Translations under genes and position numbers: made by a program
The notes under the pieces: model-generated
Seen by the model: the letters and a program-made list of their open reading frames with translations, nothing else
Told to the model about the DNA's origin: nothing
Database searches by the model: none
Shown: positions 9,259 through 17,125 of the stretch, in pieces
Position numbering within the stretch: the stretch's first letter is position 1
Layout: each line of letters begins with the position of its first letter
Origin: Microbacterium sp. Yaish 1
GTDB lineage: Bacteria; Actinomycetota; Actinomycetes; Actinomycetales; Microbacteriaceae
Assembly: GCF_002245215.1 (NCBI RefSeq)
Contig: NZ_NPMR01000001.1
Location: 868,001 to 932,000, forward strand
DNA length: 64,000 bases
Direction of reading: 5' to 3'

Positions 9259-9290
9259 TCGGCGGGGTCGGCGCTCGTCGCCCCCGCCGA
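9259..9290 (-). other. intercistronic hairpin upstream of 8411 gene
   Basis: CGGCGGGG at 9260-9267 pairs with CCCCGCCG at 9282-9289, plus a flanking T-A pair, around a 14-nt loop. It lies between the stop at 9301 and the start at 9223. As RNA it could protect the 5' end of a processed message for the abundant exported protein or weaken read-through from the upstream genes. Confidence 0.5.
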
Positions 9291-9300
9291 AGGCGGAAGA

Positions 9301-10203
9301 TCAGGGGCGCCGGTCGAACGCCGGGTTCGTGTTGGTCACGAACGGCTGGAGCGAGATGACGACGTCGGGCTCGCGAGACCCGTCCGGGTACAGATCGGCT
9401 TCCCAGCGGTCGCGGTTACGCGCAGAAGAGCCGTCTTCGCCGACGCCTTCCGCATCGGCGAAGCTGCGGTAGGTGCCGCTCATGTCGAGAGCGGGCGGGG
9501 CTCCGACCACGGCGTGCCAGCGGTCCAGCGCGGTGTTCTCCGAGCCGTCCTCGCCGAAGGCCGTGACGTGCACGTCGTTGCGATAACGGCCGTCGCCCTC
9601 GTCGTTCCACTCGACGGCGACGCACCACTCATGCTCGGTGACGGTGCCGACCACGCCTGCGCCGGCGTTCTGAAGGGTCACGTCCTCGCCCGCGTAGACG
9701 TAGACGTTGCGTCCCTCCGACGCGTCTTCGGGCAGGCCCGGGATCGCAGAGCAATCGCCCCCCAGCCCGGCCCGGTACACCTTCATCGTCGACTTGGACA
9801 GAACGGTGTTGGGCTGGGCCACCCCGCTTCCCAGATCGTGCGATTCGCCGGCGTAGCGCTGTTCGCGAACGTCGACCGAGTAGTCCAGACCGGTGATTCC
9901 CAGCGCGGAGCCGGTCGCCGTGAAACGCCAGATGACCGGGCCTCCCGCGTCCTCGGGCGAGTCGAGCAGCTGAGCGAGCCGGTTGCCCGGCAGCACGACC
10001 GACACCGCTTCCCCCGCGACCGAGCCGGCAGCGGTGCCGGGCGCGGCCTCGGGCGACGCGCCGAATGCGATCGAACCGACGGGGAACTCCGGCACCGCGA
10101 TGCGAGTGGCGGCGCTCCACAGAGCGTTGGCCACGAGGGCTCCGGTGAGCGAGAGACCGATGAGCCCTCCGGCGACGAGACCGTTCCGGCTGCTCCGCCT
10201 CAC
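9301..10203 (-). CDS. SipW-type exported protein
   Basis: The start is the GTG at 10203, which overlaps the stop of the upstream gene by 4 nt (GTGA). It gives a 300-residue product. The N-terminus VRRSSRNGLVAGG leads into a hydrophobic core and VANALWSAATR, a degenerate SipW-type signal ending in the ALWS box. The mature protein holds two Cys (around CSAIPG and EWCVAVEW) that could form a disulfide. It is otherwise acidic and beta-rich by composition. It resembles minor members of SipW-dependent fibre loci, where a second exported protein accompanies the main subunit. No enzymatic motif is visible. Role as adaptor or minor subunit is inferred from its place between two related genes and sipW. 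Confidence 0.8.
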   Translation of the reverse strand: MRRSSRNGLVAGGLIGLSLTGALVANALWSAATRIAVPEFPVGSIAFGASPEAAPGTAAGSVAGEAVSVVLPGNRLAQLLDSPEDAGGPVIWRFTATGSALGITGLDYSVDVREQRYAGESHDLGSGVAQPNTVLSKSTMKVYRAGLGGDCSAIPGLPEDASEGRNVYVYAGEDVTLQNAGAGVVGTVTEHEWCVAVEWNDEGDGRYRNDVHVTAFGEDGSENTALDRWHAVVGAPPALDMSGTYRSFADAEGVGEDGSSARNRDRWEADLYPDGSREPDVVISLQPFVTNTNPAFDRRP

Positions 10204-10916
10204 GTGGACCCACCCCCCGCGGCGGCGGGACGCACCTGCTGGAGCGAGATCGCGAGGTCGTCGAGGCTCCAGGACGGCGGACCGACGGACGCGGTCTGCT
10301 CCCAGCGGTACTCGCCGCCGACGCGCGCGGTGACGACGACGATCCAGTCCACTCCCTCGCCAGGGTTGGATCCTTCCAGCCCCGGGACCGTCGTCGGGGT
10401 CCCCACCGGGATGTCGTCGGTGACCGCGGCCGAGGCAGTGTCGTCCTGCCCGTCGCGCTCTACGCGATAGGTCGCGACGATCGCTCCGTCGGCGAGCCCC
10501 GAGGCCAGGGCGGCACGGGCCTCGACCGACAGCTGCGCCTGCAGGTTCTCGCCCTGGAGGACGGTGTGGACAGGGATGCGGAACTCGATGACGTCTCCCG
10601 GCATCGTCGGCACGTCGACTCGCGCCGAGCCGAGCACGCCGGAGGCGGGCGACGCCACACCCGGCGTGACCTGCCGCCATGAGCCGTCGCCCCGCGACAG
10701 CTCGAGGTCTCCCGCGGTCACCGGGCCGCCGGCGAAGGAGACGGAGCTCGACCACAGCGCCAGGGTGGCACCGCCGGCGCCCGCCAGAACAGCGGCGAGC
10801 GCGCCCGCCACCAGAAGGGCGGTCGTGTTCCGGGCCCGGGACGCGGAGCGGTCAGGCGTAGCGGTGCCCGAGCGCAGCATCCGCCGGGTGATGGCGACGG
10901 ACTCGGCGGCGGTCAT
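10200..10916 (-). CDS. SipW-type exported protein
   Basis: The 238-residue product has a polar N-terminus of about 30 residues, a hydrophobic core, then GGATLALWSSSVSF and GGPVTAGDLEL. This matches the SipW-dependent signal and the first strand of TasA-like proteins as closely as the gene at 8411 does. The mature portion is about 180 residues, without Cys. It overlaps its neighbours by 4 nt on both sides (ATGA with 10913, GTGA with 10203), so the three genes form one translationally coupled unit. With 8411 and 9301 it makes a set of three paralogous surface proteins. Their relative roles (major subunit, minor subunit, adaptor) cannot be told from sequence. Confidence 0.85.
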   Translation of the reverse strand: MTAAESVAITRRMLRSGTATPDRSASRARNTTALLVAGALAAVLAGAGGATLALWSSSVSFAGGPVTAGDLELSRGDGSWRQVTPGVASPASGVLGSARVDVPTMPGDVIEFRIPVHTVLQGENLQAQLSVEARAALASGLADGAIVATYRVERDGQDDTASAAVTDDIPVGTPTTVPGLEGSNPGEGVDWIVVVTARVGGEYRWEQTASVGPPSWSLDDLAISLQQVRPAAAGGGST

Positions 10917-13735
10917 CCGGCACTCCCGACGGTGGTGTCGACGGGAATCAGCGAGGCGCAGGACGAGAGGGCCGCGCTTCGGCCGATCTCGATCTGGTCG
11001 ATCGTTCCGATAACACCGCCGTCGCCCAGCCGGGTGTCGCTGTCTGTCACGACGACGCCCGTCAGCCGGGTCGCCCAGTCGTCAGCGGACACGTTGGTCA
11101 CGGTGTAGACGAAGCAGACCGCCTGACCGTCGGTGAGACGGGTCCCGCTCAGCGCCTCGGTTCCGGTCGCCATGATCCGCTCCGGCGACGACGAATCGGT
11201 GACGCCGACGAACGCGCGCTTGTCGATGCGGATGGTGGGGTCGGTCGCGAAGAGCCGGGCCGTGACCGGAGGCACGACGAGCCGATCGTAGTTCGGGTCA
11301 TCGGAGGACAGCGCCGATGCGATGACGACGGGCGTGCCCGCTGCGACGTCACCGGCCTCGGCGGTCACCCGGATGGGCGTCGAGGATGTCGCCGCCGGAG
11401 CGATGACGGCGCTGGGGTCGCTGATGCTCACACCGAGGTCGACGCCTGCCTGGTCGAGCGACGACGCGAAGCGCAGCTCAGCGGTCGGCAGCGGGGCCCC
11501 GGTTCGGAGGTCGAAGGAGAACTGCTGCCCGAGCGGGTCGCCGGTGACGAGGGCGAACTGAGCGGGACGGGCGACGACCGGGTTCGTGAAGACGACCCAG
11601 GCCTCGTCGTCCACCGCGGGCTGCGGGTTCGAGACACCGCCGAGGCCCGACACCCGGCCGGCGGGGATCGCGAGGTGCACGCGGGCGGAGTCGTCGACGT
11701 GCACCACCACGGAGAACTCGCGGCTCGAGGAACCGGGCACGGCTTCGACGGAGACAGAGCGCGGCGCGATGCGCGCGGCGTCGATCGTCTCGTCGACGGC
11801 CTCGGCGGAGATCTCGAGGGCGGCGCCGGTCACGGATGCCGGATCGAGCGGGAGGGTCGACGTGATCGTGAAGTTCAGGTCGCGGGCGAGCGTCGGAGAG
11901 TTCTGGCCCTCCGTCCGCTCGATCGTGATCTGCGGCCGGCAGTTGCCCGACACCGGCACCAGTCGCGAGTACTGCGACGACTGTCCGGCCTCGGTCCGGG
12001 TCTGCACGCGCAGATAACCCGTGGCCTCCCCGGTCTCCGGGTCGACGGCCACGACATCGCGCGTCGCGCCCGGCTCGGTCGTGGGCAGCGGGACAGCACC
12101 GACGGGGAGGTCGACGCGAATGACACCTGACGATCCCGACACTCCGGAGGCACGGCCGAGGTAGACGTCCGCCGTGCGGTCAGCCGTCCAGAAGATGTCC
12201 AGGTCGGCATCGCCCGACGGCGCCTGAGCGCCCGTCGGCGCCGTGACGTCGACGACCGCGGGGCACAGCCATGCCCCGTCGGCGAAGGGCGACCGGGCCA
12301 CGACGGTGCCGGTCGGCGCGTCGGCCGTGAGGACCTGGGCATCCGACGACGGATACCACGTCGCCACCTGGCCGTTGGCGTTGGTGATGTTGCTCAGCAG
12401 GGTCGGGGTCGCCGTGCGGGTCTCCTCGGTGACTCCCGGGCGGGGCTGGCTGGCGCTTCGGTCGCCGAAGGTGTTGCGCTCGACCGCGACGTCGCCCGTG
12501 TTGGTGAGCGCGATAGAGGTCCCGGTGTACCCGTCGAAGAAGTTGTCGGCGATCGTGAGGTCGCCCGCGTTGCCCGCCGTGGTGTTGCCGTTCCATGAGA
12601 TCGCGAAGGTCTGTCCGCTGCTGGCCCGGACGAATTCGTTCCCGACGATGCGGTTCACCCCGCCCATCCCACCGTGGGGCAGCCGGATGAAGGCCGAGTT
12701 CGCGCCGGTCCCGGTTCCCTGCACGTTGATGAAGCGGTTGTTCTCGATCACGATGTTCGACGCCCGCACGCTCGACGAGAGCGCACCGTTCGAGAAGGGG
12801 AAGGCTTCGCGGTTGCGCATCCCGATCACATCGCTGCTGACGAAGGCGAAGCCGTCGAGGACGACGTTCTGGCTGCGGGGGTTGAACTGCAGGAGGTCGG
12901 TGAAGCACCCCGAGCCGTTGGAGGAGCTGCAGGTCGACCCCGACGGGTACGTGACCGTCACGTTCTCGACACGCAGATTCTCGACGGGCGTTGCGTCCTG
13001 CGCGTTGACGAGGAAGATCCCGGTGCGTGCCGCGTTGTAGAACCCGCGCACCTCGTAGTTGCGGATCGTGATGTTCTTCGCGCCCTCCCGGACGAGCACG
13101 AAGCGCTCGGCGTAGTAGTCGCGGTCGGTGTTCGTCGACCCCCCGTCGAGCACAAAGCCATCGGCCTCCGGTCCGAGCGACAGCGAGGTGCGGCCGGAGA
13201 GGATCTGCGTCATGTTCCGGAATTCGACGTCGGGGCCATTGATGTAGAACAACGCGGACACCGTGTCTCGGCTGGTCTGCATCGTCACGCGGTTCTGAAG
13301 GTCGATGACGACCGGCGCGGTGACCGCGAAGTGGGCGCCGTTGTCCCACGAGTTCACCGACGAGTTGTGCATCCGGAACGCCGTGCCGTCCCGCGCGTCG
13401 ATGTTGCCGGTGAGACCGTCGGCGACCGTGATCGTGATGGCCCCGGGCGGGAGGTTCAGCGCGTTGGACTCCTCGAGGGCGGCACGCATCGTGCAGGTGC
13501 CCGCGCTCGTCTCGCAGACGCCGTTCCCGACGTTCACGCCCGCGGCGGCCGCGGTCGCGTCGAGGGAGTCGATCACGAACGTGTGCGTGACAGCCTGCGC
13601 GCTGGCTGCGACGACCAGCGACCCTGCGACGACGGCGACGGTGGCGGCGACGGCGGCCGAGAGACGACGCCATCTCCGCTTCGCGAGGCTGCCCGCGGGC
13701 GCCTGCCGCACTGCGGTTCGATCGCGTCGTGTCAT
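10913..13735 (-). CDS. large secreted beta-helix surface protein
   Basis: The 940-residue product starts with a classical signal peptide (KRRWRR, then a hydrophobic run ending in SAQA at about residue 48). The next 60 residues fit the CSLREA-like start of parallel beta-helix adhesins: FVIDSLDAT, a CETSAGTCTMRAALEE box. A right-handed beta-helix follows to about residue 480, with many N-rich turns such as IVIENNRF and DLTIADNFFDG. The rest holds Ig-like and DUF11-like modules, the last with a Cys pair (VCFVYTVTN and SSCASL). No LPxTG, transmembrane or wall-binding tail is visible, so attachment probably needs a partner. It is the first gene of the SipW operon, with a good ribosome site (GGAGGA, 6-8 nt before ATG). 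It would be a large adhesin or matrix protein; a carbohydrate lyase or depolymerase activity is possible but no catalytic motif was found. Confidence 0.82.
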   Translation of the reverse strand: MTRRDRTAVRQAPAGSLAKRRWRRLSAAVAATVAVVAGSLVVAASAQAVTHTFVIDSLDATAAAAGVNVGNGVCETSAGTCTMRAALEESNALNLPPGAITITVADGLTGNIDARDGTAFRMHNSSVNSWDNGAHFAVTAPVVIDLQNRVTMQTSRDTVSALFYINGPDVEFRNMTQILSGRTSLSLGPEADGFVLDGGSTNTDRDYYAERFVLVREGAKNITIRNYEVRGFYNAARTGIFLVNAQDATPVENLRVENVTVTYPSGSTCSSSNGSGCFTDLLQFNPRSQNVVLDGFAFVSSDVIGMRNREAFPFSNGALSSSVRASNIVIENNRFINVQGTGTGANSAFIRLPHGGMGGVNRIVGNEFVRASSGQTFAISWNGNTTAGNAGDLTIADNFFDGYTGTSIALTNTGDVAVERNTFGDRSASQPRPGVTEETRTATPTLLSNITNANGQVATWYPSSDAQVLTADAPTGTVVARSPFADGAWLCPAVVDVTAPTGAQAPSGDADLDIFWTADRTADVYLGRASGVSGSSGVIRVDLPVGAVPLPTTEPGATRDVVAVDPETGEATGYLRVQTRTEAGQSSQYSRLVPVSGNCRPQITIERTEGQNSPTLARDLNFTITSTLPLDPASVTGAALEISAEAVDETIDAARIAPRSVSVEAVPGSSSREFSVVVHVDDSARVHLAIPAGRVSGLGGVSNPQPAVDDEAWVVFTNPVVARPAQFALVTGDPLGQQFSFDLRTGAPLPTAELRFASSLDQAGVDLGVSISDPSAVIAPAATSSTPIRVTAEAGDVAAGTPVVIASALSSDDPNYDRLVVPPVTARLFATDPTIRIDKRAFVGVTDSSSPERIMATGTEALSGTRLTDGQAVCFVYTVTNVSADDWATRLTGVVVTDSDTRLGDGGVIGTIDQIEIGRSAALSSCASLIPVDTTVGSAG

Positions 13736-13747
13736 TGCCGTCCTCCG

Positions 13748-13780
13748 TCTGAACCTGCCGTTCGGGGTTCCAGGTTCAGA
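13748..13780. promoter_or_regulatory. 10-bp inverted repeat in leader of beta-helix gene
   Basis: TCTGAACCTG at 13748-13757 and CAGGTTCAGA at 13771-13780 are perfect reverse complements separated by 13 nt. The repeat lies 12 nt upstream of the ATG at 13735, immediately before the ribosome site. It could be a dimeric operator for the whole surface-protein operon, or an RNA hairpin that hides or exposes the ribosome site. Nothing in the repeat identifies the binding protein. Confidence 0.6.
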
Positions 13781-13858
13781 CGGGACGGTGACGCGAATTG
13801 GGTGTCGGCGGAGCTTTACGTAGCCGAGCCGAGCTACTGAAGTAGCGGGCGAGCGCGT

Positions 13859-14896
13859 CTACGTGGTCGGTGGATAGGTCTCCGTATCGCGATGGATTCG
13901 CGGTTCATGAGTCCCGGCGCCCAGTCGTTCGCGCAGGGCTCCGAGGAGAGCACCCGCCCGCGCTCCGAGGAAGGCCCGCTGGTCCTGCGAGATCTCGTGG
14001 ATGTAGAGGCGGTCGAACCCGGTCTCGACGAGCTCGGCGAGCCGGTCGGCCAGGTCGGCGATGCCGCTCGGCGAGTCGAGGCCCACGATGACGTGCTCGG
14101 CGAGCTCGGCGTCGCTGGGGTCGCCGGCCCGGGCGGCGAAGTCCTCGGGCTGGGCGATGTCCCAGGCCTCCGGTGGCGTCACGACCCCGTGCAGCCACTG
14201 GTCGCGCACGAGCGCGGCGGCTTCCTCCCGCGACCCGGCGAGCGCGATGTGAACCTGCAGGCAGGTGGGCCCGAGGCCACCGGCATCCAGGTACGCGTCG
14301 ACGATCTCGGCGACCTGGTCGCGGCTCGTGCCGACCGTGACGAGCCCGTCCGCCCACCCGGCGGCCCAGCGTGCGGTCTCGGGCGAGGCGGCGGTGGCCA
14401 TGAGGGTCGCGGGTCCGGTGGGCAGGCTCCACAGGCGGGCCTCGTGGACCCGGATGCGGCCGTCGTGATCGACCCGCTCGCCGGCGAGCAGTGCGCGCAT
14501 GACCTCGACGCACTCCCCCAGGCGCGCGGTTCGTTCGTCCTTCGCGGGCCACGCGGCGCCGGTGACGTGCTCGTTGAGCAGCTCGCCGCTGCCGAGCGCG
14601 GCGAAGTAGCGCCCCGGGAACATCTCGGCGAGGGTGGCGATCGCTTGCGCGCTGACGACGGGGTGGTACAGCTGCCCAGGGGTCGAGACCGACCCGATGG
14701 GGAATCGCGTCGAGGCGAGCGCGGCCCCGAGCCAGGCGATCGTGTTGCCCGAGTGCCCCTGGCGCGGGGTCCAGGGCGCGAGGTGGTCGGCGCTGAACGC
14801 CCCGTCGAAGCCGACGCGTTCGGCGGCGATGACGGCTTCCAGGAGCGCGCTGGGCGCGAGCTGTTCGTGCGAAGCGTGGTATCCGATGAAGGCCAT
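13859..14896 (-). CDS. LLM-class flavin-dependent oxidoreductase
   Basis: The 345-residue product is a luciferase-like monooxygenase-fold protein. The N-terminal strand MAFIGYHASHEQLAPS, the AERVGFDGAFSADHLAPW segment and the GSGELLNEHVTGAAWP loop fit a subgroup often labelled F420-dependent or 'non-F420 flavinoid' oxidoreductase. The cofactor cannot be settled from sequence alone. The start is well placed, with a purine-rich stretch AAAGACTGGGGC before the ATG. It is a single gene, 75 bp from the sigma-like gene upstream, without neighbours that reveal its substrate. The last 30 residues are polar and probably disordered. Confidence 0.85.
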   Translation of the reverse strand: MAFIGYHASHEQLAPSALLEAVIAAERVGFDGAFSADHLAPWTPRQGHSGNTIAWLGAALASTRFPIGSVSTPGQLYHPVVSAQAIATLAEMFPGRYFAALGSGELLNEHVTGAAWPAKDERTARLGECVEVMRALLAGERVDHDGRIRVHEARLWSLPTGPATLMATAASPETARWAAGWADGLVTVGTSRDQVAEIVDAYLDAGGLGPTCLQVHIALAGSREEAAALVRDQWLHGVVTPPEAWDIAQPEDFAARAGDPSDAELAEHVIVGLDSPSGIADLADRLAELVETGFDRLYIHEISQDQRAFLGARAGALLGALRERLGAGTHEPRIHRDTETYPPTT

Positions 14897-14971
14897 GCCC
14901 CAGTCTTTCGGCAGCGCGGGGCCGATGACCTCCGGTTGCCCGATCGGGCCCGTTGCGGTACGGGGCCGGCG

Positions 14972-15394
14972 TCAGGCTCGGCCGCTGGTGTCGTGGAGGC
15001 GTGTCAGCGCTTCGCGGATCTCGGCCAGCCGGCCGCGCTCGACGGCGCGACGGCGGAGGCGGGCGAGGATCCAGGCGCGCACGGTGCCCGCGCCCGCGTC
15101 GAACCAGCGCGCCTCGCGCCAGACGTCGAGGAAGGCCTGGCGCACGGCGTCCTCGGCGGCCTCCCGGCTCGCGGTCAGCCGCAGCGCGAGCCCGAAGGCG
15201 GCGCCGGCGGTGGCGTCGTACAGCTCGGCGAACGCACTCCGGTCGCCCGCGGCGACAGCGGTGAGGAGGGCGTGGAGCTCGGCCTCGGAGCCGGGACGCG
15301 AGGGCTCGTCCGCGGCCGTGTCCGGCGCGAGCAGATCTGTCATGAGGGAATCGTGCTGCGCGACCGCCCGGGCGGGAAGCGCTTGAGTCTCCAC
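14972..15394 (-). CDS. ECF sigma factor, region 2 only
   Basis: The frame opens with GTG at 15394 (140 residues); an ATG at 15343 would give 123 residues and neither has a convincing ribosome site. The protein contains sigma region 2: FAELYDATAGAAFGLALRL, then REAAEDAVRQAFLDVWREA and FDAGAGTVRAWILARLRRRAV. This resembles SigK/SigL-type ECF factors. It ends about 20 residues after region 2, with no region 4, and the 75 bp downstream encode none in any frame. Without region 4 it cannot read a -35 element in the normal way. It may be a truncated relic, or a small regulator that competes for core RNA polymerase. A strong hairpin at 15466-15496 isolates it from CsbD. Confidence 0.72.
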   Translation of the reverse strand: METQALPARAVAQHDSLMTDLLAPDTAADEPSRPGSEAELHALLTAVAAGDRSAFAELYDATAGAAFGLALRLTASREAAEDAVRQAFLDVWREARWFDAGAGTVRAWILARLRRRAVERGRLAEIREALTRLHDTSGRA

Positions 15395-15465
15395 GCCGCC
15401 CGTGGTAGGCGGATGCAGTCAGATGAATACATCCGCCCGGGGTGCGCCCCGCAGGCGGACAGCGA

Positions 15466-15496
15466 AGCGCCCCGGGGCCGTAGACCCCGGGGCGCT
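15466..15496 (-). terminator. 12-bp hairpin after csbD-like gene
   Basis: AGCGCCCCGGGG at 15466-15477 and CCCCGGGGCGCT at 15485-15496 form a perfect 12-bp stem with a 7-nt loop. It follows the stop of the CsbD gene at 15513 by 17 nt on the minus strand. There is no U-run, as is common in this GC range. Confidence 0.75.
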
Positions 15497-15512
15497 CGCG
15501 TGAGGGAGCGTC

Positions 15513-15683
15513 TTACTTGAAGGCGTCCTTGACGTTCTCGCCGGCCTTCTTGACGTTGGCGGCGGTCTGGTCCTTGTGGCCTTCGGCTTCGAGACGCTCG
15601 TTGTCGGTCGCCTTGCCGGTGGCCTCCTTGGCCTTGCCGGCGACGTCCTGAGCTGCGTTCTTGATCTTGTCGTCGAGTCCCAT
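15513..15683 (-). CDS. CsbD-family stress protein
   Basis: This small gene encodes 56 residues, MGLDDKIKNAAQDVAGKAKE to ENVKDAFK. It is a complete CsbD-family protein: an amphipathic, Lys/Ala/Glu-rich helical polypeptide of unknown biochemical role, induced by general stress in other bacteria. The ribosome site AAGGGGCC lies 5 nt before the ATG. Codon use matches its neighbours. It appears to be monocistronic, with its own terminator directly downstream. Confidence 0.9.
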   Translation of the reverse strand: MGLDDKIKNAAQDVAGKAKEATGKATDNERLEAEGHKDQTAANVKKAGENVKDAFK

Positions 15684-15822
15684 ATCGGCCCCTTCCGTCG
15701 ATCTGCGTCCGGGTCTGATCCCGGATGCCGGGACGGTTCATCCCGGTCCCCAAACGGTAGGTCGGCCGCATCCGCCCGCGCACCCGCTCGCGTTACGGCC
15801 GGGAATGCGGTATGGCCGGCCG

Positions 15823-16800
15823 TCAGTTCTGCATGTTGATCTGCTGCCCCTTCACGAGCGGATAGTGCACGAGCGTGTCGGCGTCGAGATCCTCGCGATG
15901 CATGTCGACGCCGGAGATCTGGCTGTTCTCGTACGTCGTGTAGTAGTAGACGCCGGTGTCGGTGTTGCAGCACGACGAGTAGATCGTGATCTCGTACTTG
16001 CCCTCCTCGCCGACGTGCACGCAGCCGCGCTGCTGAGCCACCGAGCCCAGGATCTGGAAGAACTGGCTGATCGACTCCGACTCGGACTCTCCCGCGACGG
16101 AGTTCATCCTCGTGAACGCGGCCTTGACGAAGCGCGAGGACGACGAGAGATCGCCAGGGAGCCCGATCGCGCCCATGCCCCGGCTGTACTGGTCCAGCGC
16201 GAGCTCGGGAGCGAAGGTGTTCTCGGGCGGATAGGTCGACAGGTGCATGTAGTTGTTGAGTCCGAACAGCTGGATGTCGAAGGTCGGGTTGTTCGTCAGC
16301 ACGCCGACGGGGTTGTCGTACACCCGCAGCCCCTCCCGGACGCTCTCGACGGTGATCGACCGTGATCGATCCGCGATGATCCAGTGCAGCGGCGACGCGC
16401 GGAAGGCGTCGCTGAACGAGACGTCGGTGATGGTGACGTCGGCGAGCGCCGCCTCGACCTCGTCGACGGTCCCGAAACGACCGAGGACCCAGGGGATGAA
16501 CTCGAAGGACGCGATGTTGGTCGTCCCCGCCTTCTCGGGCTTGTAGTCGGCGTTGTCCGGGAAGTTCAGCCCCGCCATGCCGAGCCCGCGCTCGTTGACC
16601 GCGTCGTAGTACAGCGGGTAGCCGTCGGCGATCGTCGCGATGCCGATGATCGCGTGGTGATTCTCGAGCGCGTCGGTCGCCCGGAACCGGAAGGGGAAGT
16701 TGCGCGGGGTCACGACCACCTCCTCGTGATACGAGAACTCGAGGTCGAGATTGCGGCCGAAGTAGTGGTTCTGAGTGGTGTAGCTGACACCTGTGCACAC
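15823..16800 (-). CDS. choloylglycine hydrolase-family Ntn hydrolase
   Basis: The 325-residue product belongs to the bile salt hydrolase/penicillin V acylase family, linear-amide C-N hydrolases. The start is the GTG at 16800, with AGGAGG 6 nt upstream, which puts the nucleophile at Cys2 as the family requires. Arg16 and Asp19 (GRNLD), Asn79 (AGLN), Asn170-Asn171 (LTNN) and Arg223 (SSSRFVKA) match active-site positions of bile salt hydrolases. There is no signal peptide, so it is cytoplasmic. In a soil or plant actinobacterium the natural substrate is more likely an acyl-homoserine lactone, penicillin-like or N-acyl amino acid than a bile salt. The long similarity to intestinal bile salt hydrolases is nevertheless striking. 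It diverges from the ytfQ-like gene across a 325-bp region. Confidence 0.9.
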   Translation of the reverse strand: MCTGVSYTTQNHYFGRNLDLEFSYHEEVVVTPRNFPFRFRATDALENHHAIIGIATIADGYPLYYDAVNERGLGMAGLNFPDNADYKPEKAGTTNIASFEFIPWVLGRFGTVDEVEAALADVTITDVSFSDAFRASPLHWIIADRSRSITVESVREGLRVYDNPVGVLTNNPTFDIQLFGLNNYMHLSTYPPENTFAPELALDQYSRGMGAIGLPGDLSSSSRFVKAAFTRMNSVAGESESESISQFFQILGSVAQQRGCVHVGEEGKYEITIYSSCCNTDTGVYYYTTYENSQISGVDMHREDLDADTLVHYPLVKGQQINMQN

Positions 16801-16938
16801 GGTGCGCCTCCTGTCACGATGGGCCGCCCGTCGGCCCTCGCCCCACCCCTACCCGACGGCCGGCACCGGCCGGCAGGGCACTTGACACGCCGTCACCCGG
16901 CCGGCGACCCGAAACGCTCCCCGAGTCGCGTCCACGGT

Positions 16939-16950
16939 GTGAGCGCTCAC
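16939..16950. promoter_or_regulatory. LacI-type operator 1
   Basis: GTGAGCGCTCAC is a perfect 12-bp palindrome with the central CG typical of LacI/GalR operators. A second copy lies 102 bp downstream. The LacI gene at 23398, last in the operon, is the likely binder, perhaps with looping between both sites. Because the site is nearer the hydrolase gene it may influence that gene too. Confidence 0.75.
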
Positions 16951-17023
16951 CTCGCGATGACGGGTTGTTGCGCGTTCCGCCGCCGCCTGGCCCGCAGTTG
17001 CCGATTCGTTACCGATGCAGCCC

Positions 17024-17054
17024 TTGACACGACCCGCGTTGTGAGCGCTAACAT
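17024..17054 (+). promoter_or_regulatory. candidate promoter of ytfQ-like operon
   Basis: TTGACA at 17024-17029 and TAACAT at 17049-17054 form a -35/-10 pair with a 19-bp spacer, a little long. The operator at 17041-17052 covers the end of the spacer and most of the -10 box, so a bound repressor would block polymerase. The binding-protein start is 72 bp further on. Confidence 0.55.
17041..17052. promoter_or_regulatory. LacI-type operator 2
   Basis: GTGAGCGCTAAC differs from operator 1 at one position. It overlaps the -10 element of the candidate promoter, the classical place for repression. Confidence 0.7.
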
Positions 17055-17125
17055 TCGAGCGTCCCCCCGAGGTGACATGCATCAGAGATCCGGCGACGCC
17101 GCCGGACGAAACGAGGAGGTTTCCG

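Larger units (their letters stand above)
16801..17125. promoter_or_regulatory. divergent control region, 325 bp
   Basis: This gene-free stretch separates the Ntn-hydrolase gene (minus) from the sugar-transporter operon (plus). It contains two LacI-type operators (16939-16950 and 17041-17052), a candidate promoter at 17024-17054, a ribosome site GAGGAGGT at 17113-17120 for the binding protein, and AGGAGG for the hydrolase. The left third is GC-rich, with GGCCGGCAC-type short repeats and no further signal I can defend. Confidence 0.7.

Noticed and set aside
17072..17125. Upstream extension of the ytfQ-like gene
   Set aside because: The ATG at 17126 has GAGGAGGT at ideal distance and begins a lipoprotein signal; the extension would bury it.
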